This document shows positions 31,488 through 42,238 of a stretch of DNA of 64,000 nucleotides, in pieces (positions within the stretch are counted from its first letter, which is position 1; every line of letters begins with the position of its first letter). Source of the stretch: Bedellia somnulentella (Eukaryota > Arthropoda > Insecta > Lepidoptera > Bedelliidae); contig OY755178.1 of NCBI GenBank assembly GCA_963576735.1, positions 682,001 to 746,000 of the forward strand. The letters are read 5' to 3'. The translations under genes were made by a program, and so were the position numbers. The notes below the pieces were generated by a model that searched no databases, had not been told where the DNA came from, and saw only the letters and a list, made by a program, of their open reading frames with translations.

Positions 31488-31782
31488 CTTACTTACTTAC
31501 TTACTTATACTCACGCCCATTATTCCCATTGGGGTAGGCAGAGACTATCGATCGCCACTTAGTACGATCTTGACAAACCTCTCTTGCTTCCCTTACATTC
31601 ATTATCCTTCTCATACATGCTCTTTTATTCTTCTCACTTCGGACCCCCGCCTTTATAAGAACGTTTTCTATCTGGTCCAGAAACGTTTTACGAGGCCGTC
31701 CTCTACTAACATTCCCATCCACATTGGCTCTATATATCTCTTTCGCTACTTTATTTTCATCCATCCTCTCTATGTGTAAAAA
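31488..31782 (-). mobile_element. RTE LINE 3' end inserted in LINE-3
   Basis: 295 bp, (TAAG)n tail on the minus strand, TSD TGGGTTA at 31481-31487 and 31783-31789. Its frame encodes HIERMDENKVAKEIYRANVD to NGNNGREYK. Removing it and one TSD restores the LINE-3 frame. Confidence 0.95.
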
Positions 31783-32297
31783 TGGGTTATGCGTAAAAAT
31801 GTATAATAAAATACCTGAGGACTTTTTCAATTTATCAGAAACCAATTACAAAGCAGGAATTAAAAGAAATCTTAGTTCGAAAGCCTATTACAATGTTAAT
31901 GATTACATTAATGATGAAGTGGCTTGGTGTAATCCGGGCTCTGTGCAGGATGTTTCCGGGCTAACACCAAAATTGTAATGAACGTAAAAAAAAATGTGTG
32001 TTGACGAGTTTCTTACGAGTTCTCCTCTCAACAAAGCACCTTCCGAATCCGAAGTAAACTTAATATTAAGTTGAAATTTGACGTTCAAAAAATAAAATTT
32101 ATCTTTTTACTTTGAAATAATAGTTTTTCTTTGCTGAGTAATATGTATATAAAGTGTGTTCAGACATAGTGTTAACTTGCTAGCGGAAGCGCCTGGTTAT
32201 AATAATATAAGTAGGGGTACATTGTGGAGTAAGCTGGGAAAGTGAATATTATTTGACAAAATATAGAAGGAAATACTCCTTGTATTTGACGACGTCC

Positions 32298-32470
32298 ATA
32301 TTCGGGTGGAAAGGTGACCAGCTTCTTGGTCCGAAGGTTGCAGTTTCTTGTTGTTTCTCAGTCTTCGACGGTATTTAAATGAGTATTATATATTATTAAA
32401 TATATCGTTGTGTTAACATCCCATAGAACAACTCTTGCTTAGTTTGGGGCTAACTTGATCTGTGTATATA
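32298..32470 (+). repeat. SINE-E
   Basis: Plus orientation: a head remnant with GGTGACCAGCTTCTTGG, then GTTAACATCCCATAG and GTTTGGGGCTAACTTG. The head has lost its B box. Confidence 0.55.
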
Positions 32471-32523
32471 AAGCCCGTAATGAATGAAAAATATAAGTAT
32501 CAAAAACCATAACATAACATATA

Positions 32524-32762
32524 GATAAACGTTCACGCCGTTTATCCCCGAAGGGGTTGGCAGAGGTACCAATACTTCTGAACTCACATGGCAGCGCCAT
32601 CTAGTTTCCAGAGAAGGTACCCACGTTTTGCTTGGACAGTGTACTTACGTGATAGGGGGCAGGTCTATCGCCGTTTTGTAAGAATACACTGTCATATGAC
32701 TAAGTACAACCCAGCCATGTGGGTTTCCTCACGATGTTTTCCCTCACCGTTAACAACCATAA
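32524..32762 (-). repeat. SINE-C, head missing
   Basis: Includes the 3' module (32524-32570) and body, stopping at CCGTTAACAACCATAA. Carries the AACTCACATGGCAGCGCC variant shared with 24258-24609. Confidence 0.85.
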
Positions 32763-33214
32763 ACATATCAAAAACCAAATTCAAATTATATTATATACTT
32801 TCATATGTACATATGTATCTCTGCTATGTCTTTATAACTGATAGTAATGTGAACGATAGGTAAGCATCATATGACCAGTTTACGATTCAACATAAAAATA
32901 AATTCAACGCAACAAGTCAATCAAACTTATGAATGACCGGAAATGAGCCAATAGTGAATCATGACAATATTTCTACGGTGAAATAGATTCTCGAGCCATA
33001 ACTTGGCACTTTATTGGCATTTTAGGACTTAAAAATAGCAAGAAAGATATTTTTATTTGGCGTTGACAAACTTATGTGTCATGAGTTTGGATTCTTCATT
33101 AATAGTTTTAATACTCGTGAATCATTTTTTTATTATCATCATCATCATCTTGGACCTGTTACATCTATGATAGACGATTTATTCAGTGTCTGATTTAAGT
33201 AATTAATTTAATTT
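32763..33214. other. No feature recognised
   Basis: AT-rich, with a short (ATC)n run near 33137. Confidence 0.35.
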
Positions 33215-33400
33215 GCCCACGGGAGTCGTAAGGGGCGAATATGGTTATGTGGATTTTGGGCGATGCGGTTAGAGACCCATCACCAACGAAACTTTATTTC
33301 TATCATCTTGTCCCCTATCAACTTCTAAATGTGGCTGAAAGTTTCTAGCTCTGAAGCTCTGGCTAACCCATTTTGGGGTTTATGGCCGCGAGTATATGAA
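33215..33400 (+). repeat. SINE-A, 5' truncated, CCCACGGGAGTCG subtype
   Basis: Starts within the GCCCACGGGAG block and ends TATGGCCGCGAGTATATG. Confidence 0.75.
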
Positions 33401-33404
33401 TATC

Positions 33405-33541
33405 CAGGACCTATCACCAACAACCTTTATTTCACCATCTTTTCCCGACGCAACTTCCAAAAGTGGCTGAGGCTTTTTTTATTCCCTAGCTCTGGCTACT
33501 CCTTCAAGGGATTTATAGCCGTGAGTATGTGTATGTATGTA
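33405..33541 (+). repeat. SINE-A 3' half
   Basis: Begins at GACCTATCACCAACAACC and runs to the (TATG) tail. It follows the previous copy directly in the same orientation. Confidence 0.8.
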
Positions 33542-34153
33542 TTTTATTTGAGGATTGCTGATATTTGTTTACCTTGACAAATTATAAAGAACCACCAACG
33601 CTTCCTACACCTACTTTACCTACCTGTACCGACCTATAACTACTGTATTTACTATACTTATATTCGGAAGAGACAAAATTTATGTTGTACTGAATAGACA
33701 CCATAACTATAGAATCAATAAAAAATCATTACACAGAAAGCTACCATCTCTCTGCAAAAGATAGGCTAGCGACATAATCCATTCAAATCAGATACCTCAA
33801 TGGAGGGTTGCATTTTTTCTGATTCTATAAAAATCGTCTATTTTCGATCGACTCGAGAATAGGTTCCAATTCAGAAGTAAAAGATTTATGTGAATGATAG
33901 TTAAATCGGAACTCAAGACTTAAAAAACCATATCTTTTTTGAATGGTCTTTAATGGTGCAGGTTTAAATAAGAGTTATGAAATTTATATTTGTGTCACTA
34001 AAAGTAAAAGAATCATAATAAAGGAATTTCAAAATGACAGATTTCTTTCAAGTGCATACAGATGCATATGAATAATTTCTTTCGATTCATTTTTATTGGT
34101 TATGAAATAGTTGATTGCCTTCATATCAAATCTTAAACCATTTGTGTTTCAAT
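33542..34153. other. No feature recognised
   Basis: AT-rich sequence without a credible exon or repeat. Confidence 0.35.
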
Positions 34154-34383
34154 ATACATACATATACTCACGGCTATAATTCCCTAGAAGGGGCAGCCAG
34201 AGCCAAGGAATTATACTTATAAATAATTGAGTGGGGAAACGGCGGTAAAATAAAGGTTTTTGGTGATGGGTCTCCAACCGCATCGCCTAAAAATCCAATA
34301 AAAAGTCCAAATACCCTTAGTCGCCTCTTACGACACCCGAGGGTAGAAAGGGGTAGTGACATTCTAAACCGGTACTACACGGC
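34154..34383 (-). repeat. SINE-A, CCCGAGGGTAG subtype
   Basis: Near full length, with a deletion through the CTCAGCCACTTTTGGAAG segment. Confidence 0.85.
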
Positions 34384-34435
34384 TAATCAATATCATGTTT
34401 CATGTAATATATATAATGTTTTAATATCTTTAGAG

Positions 34436-34590
34436 AGGATGGATGATAGAAAATTGGTAAAAGGGAACTATAGAGCTAGTGTGGATGGTAATGTTAGTAG
34501 AGGACGACCACGGAGAACACACTTGGACCAAATTGAGAGTGTGCTCAAAAAGGCTGGCGTCCGAAGTATGAAGAATAAAAGAGCATGTAT
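34436..34590 (+). mobile_element. RTE LINE 3' fragment lacking its tail
   Basis: Encodes ERMDDRKLVK to KNKRACMK and then stops abruptly at CATGTATGAAG, where unrelated text with GAAGTCGGTT begins. Confidence 0.8.
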
Positions 34591-34620
34591 GAAGTCTTTT
34601 TTTGAAGTCGGTTAAAAACA

Positions 34621-34912
34621 GCATAAATTTTATTCGCCAACTTTTAGAAGCTAGGGAGGAATATATGAAATACAAGAATAAACAATATAGGTTCTTTTAC
34701 TAACTAAGAATACACTTGGACCAAATTGAGAGTGTGCTCAAAAAGGCTGGCGTCCGAAGTATGAAGAATAAAACAGCGTGTATGAAAAGATTGATGGATG
34801 TAAACGAAGCCAGAGAGGTTTGTCAGGATCGTACGAAGTGGCGATCGATAGTCTCTGCCTACCCCAATGGGAACTAATGGCGTGAGTATATGTATACGTA
34901 GTATATGTATGT
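34621..34912 (+). repeat. Composite retroposon: unique head plus RTE tail, copy 1
   Basis: A ~90-bp head (GCATAAATTTTATTCGCC ... TTTTACTAACTAAGAA) fuses at ~34712 to the last ~200 bp of the RTE LINE and its (TATG) tail. The same fusion point is found at 51677-51948. Confidence 0.75.
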
Positions 34913-34989
34913 TCAATATCTTTATAATATTCACATTTATAATCCGTAGAACAAAACTAACATATATATTGTAACAAAACCAAACTCAC

Positions 34990-35169
34990 CACCCAGTCCA
35001 CGAAGTAAAGCGTAACAAATAGATGTAGTCGAGTGCACGTCACCATAGATCAATGTCGATACATTAATAGACTGCCACGCCGCGGTTGACTTGCTTCGTC
35101 TTTCAATACGTTCATTGAAGATTTGTAATTTCGGACGGGCTGTTGCACCGGGGATCATGGGTTGGTTAG
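34990..35169 (-). CDS. Candidate host exon (uncharacterised)
   Basis: On the minus strand a 180-bp open stretch reads NQPMIPGATARPKLQIF, then IERRSKSTAAWQSINVSTLI, then YGDVHSTTSICYALLRGLG. It is preceded by a pyrimidine-rich tract and TTTAG at 35171-35170 and followed by GTGAGT at 34989-34984, so both splice signals fit. Its base composition is richer and more codon-like than its neighbours. No domain recognised. It could be an exon of an unknown minus-strand gene, a retrocopy fragment, or chance. Confidence 0.35.
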
Positions 35170-35260
35170 CTAAACATAGATTAAAAGGCGTGTTTAGAAT
35201 TGTAGCAGTATTCAGAACTAATAAGACTATGTGTATATGTGATTAGAGAATTAGAACCAA

Positions 35261-35600
35261 CCGTGATAGCTCTGTGGGTAGAACACCGCTTATTGTGCAG
35301 ACGATAAGAATTCGAATCCCGGGTAAGGCCTGCATCAATTTGTCTTTTCTAAAGACATATGTGTGGTTAACATATCATGTTTGTTAACGGTGAAGTAAAA
35401 CATCGTGAGGTGGAAAAACCCACATGGCTAAGTTGTACTTAGTCACAAAAACGGCGATAGGCCTGCCCCCTATCACGTGAGTACACTGTCCAAGCAAAAC
35501 GTGGGTCCTCTAAACACCAGATGACAATGTTTCGTGGTACTAAAAAGCATTAGTACCTCTGCTAACCCTTTCGGAGATATATGGCGTGAACGTCTGAGTT
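35261..35600 (+). repeat. SINE-C, full length with tRNA-like head
   Basis: The clearest head: A box TAGCTCTGTGGG at about 35267 and B-box-like ATTCGAATCC near 35309. Body and GGCGTGAACG end intact. Supports a Pol III tRNA-derived origin. Confidence 0.9.
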
Positions 35601-35679
35601 TGAGTATTTATAAAAAAAATACCATCGCAAACAATACTCGCAGCTATAAAACCCAAAACAGTAACTCTTAATCATTAGA

Positions 35680-35930
35680 ATACATACATACATACATATA
35701 CTCACGGCTATAAATCCCTTAACAACGGGGTAGCCAGAGCTATGGAATGAGAAATTCCTCAGCCACTTTCGGAAGTTGATTGGGGAAAGATGGTAATAAT
35801 AAATGTTTTTGGTGACGGGTCTCCACATCGCCCAAAAATCACTTAAAAAGCCCCTTTACTCTTAGTCGCCTCTTACGATCACCCACGGGCAGAAATGGGG
35901 TAGTGTTATTCTAAGCTGACACTACACGGC
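35680..35930 (-). repeat. SINE-A, CCCACGGGCAG subtype
   Basis: Near full length. CTTAACAACGGGG replaces the usual hairpin text, and the AACCG of the GCGG box is deleted. Confidence 0.85.
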
Positions 35931-36176
35931 ATTAGAATACATACAAAAATAAAGGAAACACATGTAAAAACATAATACAAAATATTGTGTCGCATATTAT
36001 AACTGTTTCAACTTCCTTATTAAGATTCAGAACATATTCCAATGATGTTCTCCGGAGAGATCTTTGGGGAATGCTTACATCAAGTAGTTGACATCTGTGA
36101 CATGATATATTAATGAAGATTGATGACAATCTAAGAAACGATGCAAACAAATATAGGAATAAATCTGTTGAAATAT

Positions 36177-36410
36177 CATACATACATATAATCACGGCTA
36201 TAAATCCCTAGAAGGGGTAGCCAGAGCTAAGGAATTAGAAATTTTTCAGCCACTTTTGGAAAGTTGTGGGGGGAAAAGATGGTAAAATAAAGGTTGTTAG
36301 TGATGGGTCTCCAACCACATCGCCCAAAAATCCCTTAAAAGCCCCCAGTACCGTTAGTCGCCTCTTACGTACACCCACCGGAAGAAATGGGGTAGTGCCA
36401 TATACACAGC
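36177..36410 (-). repeat. SINE-A
   Basis: Full length except for loss of the CTATTCTAAGCCGACAC start block. Confidence 0.85.
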
Positions 36411-36442
36411 AAAATGTTGAAATATGAATAATATATTACATA

Positions 36443-37908
36443 TCTATACTTATAATAAATCTGTAGAGAGGTCAATTCTGTACATTAAATATATTTTCAA
36501 AATAACTTTTAGGGGGTGATCAGTAATTGATACTGATGCCAAAAATGAAATCAGTAAAATTTTTGTCTGTCTGTCCGTTTGTCTGTCTGTCTGTCTGTCT
36601 GTCGGTTTGTATGTACGCGATATTTATCTACTAAAATTTGACTGATCATTTATTGAATTATAAATTACTCCTATAGAATGTTATATGTATTATATCATAT
36701 TACCTATATATCTATTTTTATAATTTTTACTTTATTTATTAATTGGTATGTACTTACAATATAATGAGTGTTTTTTTATTTTATTGTTAGTTATTGAAAT
36801 TTTGTTAGTATTTGAAACGTTGTTAGTTATAAAATAAAAATGTCTAGGTTTGTTTTATCTTGTTATATTATATTTTTGTTTTGTTTAAATTAGGCGGTGT
36901 CGGCTGAAAACCAGCGTGTCTCGGAACGGTCTGTGTCCCGTTCCAGGCACACATGCTGAGACGACACCCTTTTGGCAATGTTAATTAATGTTTTTCCTAT
37001 ATATATTTTTTATCTTTGTGTTTTCAATGTGTTTTCTATTATGTGTCATTCTGTTTACGTTTTTTGTGTATGTGTGTTAATTTGCCAAATAAATGTCTTT
37101 TACTTTACTTTTTTTACTTTTTATGTTCCTTATGGAAACAAAAACTACTCGACGGATTTTAACGAAACTTGGTAGAATCATTCTTTATACTCCTGGGCAG
37201 GTTATAGTGTACTTTTCAGCAGAGTGGTGAAGGGGAATTTTGGGAAAACGGGGAAAGTTACTCAATTTTTTAAGCTTCCGTCGCGTGTGCAGCCTTAATG
37301 GTTATAGTTACATAGAAATCATGTATGACGGAAATATTCTACATAAAAGTGTCCAATAAATATCCTTGAACAGTCATATGTCTATCTTTTATGGTTGACT
37401 CACAATAACACGTGTAACTCCTGTTAGCTTACCAGTTCGGAGCATTCTGATTATATTTGTTTACTCTTACGTTTATAGTTCTCTCATTCATATCTCATTT
37501 AAAAAAGTTTACATTATTACCTATTTAATAAAAAAAGAATCATAGAAATCGGTATATAAACACCAAACTTATACATGAAATAAGCCATCGCGTCCTGTCG
37601 TCGCACGTGTATACTGAATCATGCTATATGAATTATTTTTTTAGTAATGGTTGCTTGGGAAAAAGATAGCCGTGAGTATATGTATGATGTATGCAAAATT
37701 TCTAACTCTGTTTGTTTGTTTGCATGGGACTATTTTCGGAGATACTGAACCTTTCATTAAAGCGCTTTCACAATCACAAAGCTTCACTATTCAGGATTGC
37801 TATAAGTTGCGCTAAATTTCACAAAGGTGTTCACATGCACAGTGATTGAAGAAACCTCAGATATTTTTAAAACTACGCTACCCGTGCGAAGCTGGGCCGA
37901 TCCACTAG
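36443..37908 (+). mobile_element. Helitron, non-autonomous
   Basis: Starts TCTATACTTATAATAAATCTG after A and ends CCACTAG before T, as expected for Helitrons (5'-TC, 3'-CTRR, A|T target). Contains (TCTG)n at 36565-36603, the ACTCGACGGATTTTAACGAAA block near 37150, and a 3' segment GTGCGAAGCTGGGCCG. Internal insertions include a LINE-type 3' module at 36895-37110 and a SINE-A tail scrap near 37670. There is no Rep/helicase ORF. Confidence 0.7.
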
Positions 37909-38060
37909 TATACAATAATTTTATGAAATTTGAGCTGTTCTGACAACTTGTCGCTCATATATATATCTACCAGAGTTTGCACAGTGATTGAAATTTGAAC
38001 ATAGTTTCAGTAAGACTATGTTATAACTTTCTTGATTCAGACAAATATTACATTATTTTT

Positions 38061-38300
38061 CCATGTAGTGCTGGCTTTAAATGTCTCAAGCCCTTTCTAC
38101 CCACGGATATCGTAAGAGGCGACTAAGGGTATGGGGATTTTTTAAGTCGTATTTGGGCGATGCGGTACGAGACCCATCACCAATGTTACTTTATTTCTAC
38201 GATTTTCTCCCCTATCAACTTCCGAATGTGGCTGAGAAGTTTTTGGCTCTAAAGCTCTGGGTACCCCTTGTTTTAAAGGCCTTGATTATAATGTATGTAA
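38061..38300 (+). repeat. SINE-A, diverged
   Basis: CCCACGGATATCG subtype. The terminal GCCGTGAG module is eroded, but a TGTATG tail scrap remains. Confidence 0.7.
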
Positions 38301-38394
38301 TGTACAACAAATATTACCTTTCTCATATTTTTCATTCTCATCAATCGTCGTTCAAAAAAAATACATAGTAGTGTCTGTAATGCGTTTTACTTTG

Positions 38395-38700
38395 ATTTAA
38401 AGAAAGAAAGAAAGAAAGAAAGAGAGACATTTATTCGCTGCACAGATGACCAAGAGACATACAGTTAAACATAAAAAGAAAAAATAAAAGCTTTGACAAA
38501 AACAACATTGGAAAAAAAACATGAAAAAATGTATAATAATAATAGAAAAAACAATGTAATACAGAACGTATTAGATAAAGATAGAAAAAGGTCAAGATAG
38601 AAAATAAAAAACTTTTTTTTAAATAACAACATAAGTTGACCATTCACATAGAAAGGTCTCTGCACAGCGAAACGGTGCTGACTCAGCATAACGTTATGAG
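38395..38700 (-). mobile_element. LINE 3' UTR (minus strand) with (TTTC)n tail
   Basis: Plus text begins (GAAA)n at 38400-38422 and ACATTTATTCGCTGC. The distal GTGCTGACTCAGCATAACG pairs with the hairpin module at 22730. Confidence 0.55.
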
Positions 38701-39216
38701 CTCTGAGAACTCACAATAGTGATTTTCAGTCACTGATTTAATACATTTTCTAATCTTCCTTACTCGTAATAAAAATAATATTGAGCACTCCTTCTTCAAA
38801 TAAACTTTAAATAGGTCAACTTTTATATTGCTCTCTGTATGTGCGCAATTTTGGTCAAAAGTTTTAGGAAGTTTATGCATCATGTATAATTTTATATGTT
38901 TGAACGAAATTTTGGTCGGAACTTTAGGAATTTCTAATTCTTCTATGTTTTTCGTGTTTGTGTGTGGAATATATTTTATTTTATAAGTTTTGAGAATTTT
39001 ATACAATTAGTTTGGAAAAAAAACGTACCCATAATAATTGCATCATTTGCCACCAACAGAATGTTGACAACAACAACAGTGAATTGAGAGACAATACCAG
39101 GTACAGTTGTTCTGAACCGACCCGATAATTCATTTATTCGGGAAACCATCAGCTGAAGAACATAAATGAACACGAGTTATGTAACAATGAGTTATTGAAC
39201 ACTTTAACACGTAACT
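38701..39216. other. No feature recognised
   Basis: AT-rich; minus-strand ORFs at 38683-39173 show no domain. Confidence 0.35.
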
Positions 39217-39465
39217 CATACATACATACTTATACTCAAGGCTATATATCCCTAGAAGGGGAAGCCAGAGCTTCAGAACAAGCAATTCCTCAGCCACTTT
39301 TAGAACTTGAGTGGGGAAAAGATAACAAAATAAAATTCATTGGTGATGGGTCTCCAACCGCATCACCCAACAACTTCTTTACAAGCCCCAAAACCCTTAC
39401 CTGCCTCCTACAAACACCTACAGGTAGAAATGGGGTAGTACTATTCAAAACCAACGCTACACAGC
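39217..39465 (-). repeat. SINE-A, diverged
   Basis: Complete layout with ACAAACACCTACAGGTAG in place of the usual block. Abuts LINE-4. Confidence 0.75.
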
Positions 39466-40280
39466 TTCACATAACCGGCAGTGGCCGGTGAGAGATACGT
39501 GAGATTTACGGCGTCAGACGTCAAGCGAGCAATTAAGCGTATAAAGCGTGGTAAATCTCCCGGCCACGATGGTCTCAGCATAGAGCACCTTCGTTTTGCT
39601 GGCCCACACATATCTAGATTACTATGTATGTTGTTTAATTTATGTATAGGGCATTCCTATTTACCTGACGAACTTATGAAGACTGTAGTTGTGCCAATTG
39701 TTAAGAACAGAAATGGTAGTGTGGTGGACAGTAGTAACTATAGACCTATTTCGCTTGCTACTGTGATTGCTAAGGTGCTAGACAGTCTGCTTGACGAGCA
39801 GCTAGCCGCTAAATCGTCAATCAGTGATTCCCAATTCGGATTTAGGGAAGGGGTATCCACTGAGAGTGCTTTTCTGTGCGTCAAGCAGACTGTCAGGTAC
39901 TACACCGATAGGAAGACACCAGTATACGGATGCTTCCTGGATCTCAGTAAGGCATTTGATGTTGTAAATTATGATGTACTATGGAGCAAACTGTCAAGGG
40001 AGACCAATCTTGATCCGGAACATATGGCACTATTCAGGTTCTGGTACCAGCACCAAAAAAATTATGTGAGGTGGGGTGACAGTGTGAGCCCTGAGTACCG
40101 CCTAAAATGCGGCGTCCGGCAGGACGGATTGTCTTCTCCGAGGCTTTTTAATATATTTGTAAATGCGCTGATTGAGGAGCTCAGTGGTGCCAAAGTCGGG
40201 TGCTCGGTTGATGGAACTTCCATGAATATCATCAGCTATGCTGATGATATGGCGCTACTGAGCCCCTTAGTGGGCGCATT

Positions 40281-41494
40281 TATTTATTTATTTATTAGTT
40301 CGGAATACTTACAGCTAAATAAAACAACAAATGTTTACAAATTCAGTTATCGACTAAGCCAATAACAAGTATTCGCAAATAAAAAACATAGGGAAGACTT
40401 ATCAACTAATCTAATAAATATCTTAAAAAGTTTAACAATAATTTTATGAAGTAGCTTTTGCGCTCACATTGGGACTAAAAAAAGTCATTTATTAAGATAC
40501 GCCTTATCTCTGCGGGTTTTGTGCAAAATAGGTCCAGATCTTTGTGTTCCTTTACCAGCTCATTGAACAATTTACTAGTTCTTAAAAAGAACGAATTTTG
40601 ACGGTAGTTGGTTCTTGCATGCAAACTCGCCAATGGTTTATTATGTCTAATAGCTAATCTAGTAGGTACGTTAATTTTAATATTCTCCAATAAAGATGAG
40701 CAGTCTATATTAGCATTAATAATATCTATTAAATATGTGACGTCAGCTATTTTCCTTCTTATAACTAGAGGTAGGAAATGATACCTTTTACATCGGGTCT
40801 CGTATCCATGATCGCGTCGCTTACATTTGTACTGTAGGTACCTAAGAAACCTCTTTTGGATAGATTCTATTCTGTTAATATGTACACTATATTGTGGGTT
40901 CCATACCACCGAGGCATATTCAAGAATACTACGCACATACGAACAAAATAAGACCTTTATTGGTTTTAAGGTTTTGAACTCGGATGTAGATCGTACAATA
41001 AAGCCAAGGGTTTTTAAAGCCTTTTTGATTATACAATCAATATGATGATCATAGGCAATTTTAGTGTCCTGTATAATTCCAAGATCTTTCATTAAATCGG
41101 TCTTAGCGAGGGGTTCATGAGATAGACTATAAGTAAAGTTAATAGGTTGCGGCTTCCGGGTAAAAGTAATTGTAAAGCATTTAGATATATTTAAATCGAG
41201 TTTATTTCTCGTGCAATATTGTACGAATCTCTCCAGATCGCGTTGAAAGAGTTCACAGTCTATAAAATTCCCGATAGAACTGAAAATTTTAGTATCATCA
41301 GCATATAGTAAGAATTTAGAGTGTTCAAAACAGAAATCAATGTCGTTGATAAATATCACGAAGAGCAAAGGACCCAATAAAGAACCCTGTGGAACACCCG
41401 ACAGAATAGGACGCCAGGTGGACGTGAAACCATTTAATGCAACAGCCTGCGATCGATTTTCGATGTAAGAGAAAAACCATCGCATTGCATTTTA
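40281..41494 (-). mobile_element. LINE-5 inserted in LINE-4
   Basis: 1214 bp, (AAAT)n tail at its 3' end (plus 40281-40300), 5-bp TSD GCATT at 40276-40280 and 41495-41499. Confidence 0.9.
40475..41485 (-). CDS. LINE-5 reverse transcriptase, C-terminal 336 residues
   Basis: Jockey/CR1-like RT fragment with an open frame. GVPQGSLLGPLLFVIFINDI lies near residue 30, the catalytic FLLYADDTKIF near 58, and VRSILEYASVVWNPQY near 190. The C-terminal region is rich in basic residues (YKCKRRDHGYETRCKRYHF). The N-terminal RT fingers and the endonuclease are missing by 5' truncation, so the ATG is only the first Met in frame. The lack of stops makes it the younger partner of the LINE-4/LINE-5 pair. Confidence 0.9.
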   Translation of the reverse strand: MRWFFSYIENRSQAVALNGFTSTWRPILSGVPQGSLLGPLLFVIFINDIDFCFEHSKFLLYADDTKIFSSIGNFIDCELFQRDLERFVQYCTRNKLDLNISKCFTITFTRKPQPINFTYSLSHEPLAKTDLMKDLGIIQDTKIAYDHHIDCIIKKALKTLGFIVRSTSEFKTLKPIKVLFCSYVRSILEYASVVWNPQYSVHINRIESIQKRFLRYLQYKCKRRDHGYETRCKRYHFLPLVIRRKIADVTYLIDIINANIDCSSLLENIKINVPTRLAIRHNKPLASLHARTNYRQNSFFLRTSKLFNELVKEHKDLDLFCTKPAEIRRILINDFF

Positions 41495-42238
41495 GCATTG
41501 CAAAAGCTATTTAATATTTGTGAGAGTTATGCTGTTAAATGTGGGCTTAAGTATAACGTTAGCAAAAGTGTTTACCTGGTATTTAGTGCGGGAAACAAAC
41601 TGCCGAAATCGGTTCCCCCGATAAAGCTATGTGGTAGGGAGCTCATAAGGGTGGATAGTTTTAAGTATTTGGAACACTTCCTTGACGTAAAGCTCTCAGA
41701 CAATCTTGATATTGAAAGAGAGCGTAGGGCGCTGTCTGTACGATGCAATATGGTGGCCCGCAGGTTTGCTAGGTGTAGCACAGAGGTAAAACTGACCCTG
41801 TTCAGAGCTTTCTGTCAGTCTTTCTACACCTGCAGCCTGTGGCTCTCATATAAGCGGAGTGCGTACAGCGCACTGCGCGTTCAATACAACGATGCTCTGC
41901 GAATATTGTTGCGAAAACCCCGGCACTGCAGTGCGTCGCTGATGTTCGCGGAGGCCCATGTTGATGACTTTTTTGCCATCATGCGGAAACGCGCGGCCTC
42001 CACTAGGGATAGACTACTTGCGTCCAACAATAGCCTTCTGCGAACATTTGCGGCGAAATGGGACACGCCACTGTTCGGGCAGTGGTCCATTACTTTGTAC
42101 AGTAGAAATAAAAAATAGGTTTTAAGTCTACTAACGATATTTTTAGTTTTTTAGTTTTGTATTTTAGTTTTTTCTTGTATTACTAACCCTTATGGACCTT
42201 GTAGTCTGAAATAAATGTTTTATTATTATATTATTATT

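Larger units (their letters stand above)
28905..32100 (+). pseudogene. LINE-3: degenerate Jockey/CR1-like LINE with nested insertions
   Basis: A sister of LINE-1 in opposite orientation. From 5' to 3': N-terminal remnant near 28960-29050 (KELEIELFLEKYEIDLFMCY); a ~260-bp unassigned insert at about 29107-29371; endonuclease remnant with IICGDFNVDF near 29655-29690; RT remnants from 29827 with an in-frame stop after EMGVP (30569-30577) and VLFADDT near 30657-30677; a deletion near 30400; a 145-bp tRNA-satellite insert (30875-31019); C-terminal RT 31100-31432; an RTE insert (31488-31782); terminal residues 31786-31978 and 3' UTR to ~32100. Multiple stops, so dead. Confidence 0.8.
39480..42238 (+). 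pseudogene. LINE-4, 5' truncated, split by LINE-5
   Basis: Reverse transcriptase in two parts. 39481-40280 encodes KRGKSPGHDGLSIEHLRFAG, NYRPISLATVIAKVL, QFGFREGVSTESAF, FLDLSKAFDVVNYDVLW, GVRQDGLSSPRLFN and ISYADDMALLSPLVG. 41500-42118 continues with ICESYAVKCGLKYNVSKSV, FKYLEHFLDVKLSDN and a C-terminal tail. The parts join in frame once the insertion at 40281-41494 and one TSD are removed. The usual GVRQGG motif reads GVRQDG here, an unusual change next to the active site. The ~120-bp 3' UTR ends with AATAAATG and an ATT-rich tail. Clade not certain. Confidence 0.9.

Noticed and set aside
32588..32863. ORF 32588-32863 as a gene
   Set aside because: It is the SINE-C minus-strand body read through on the plus strand.
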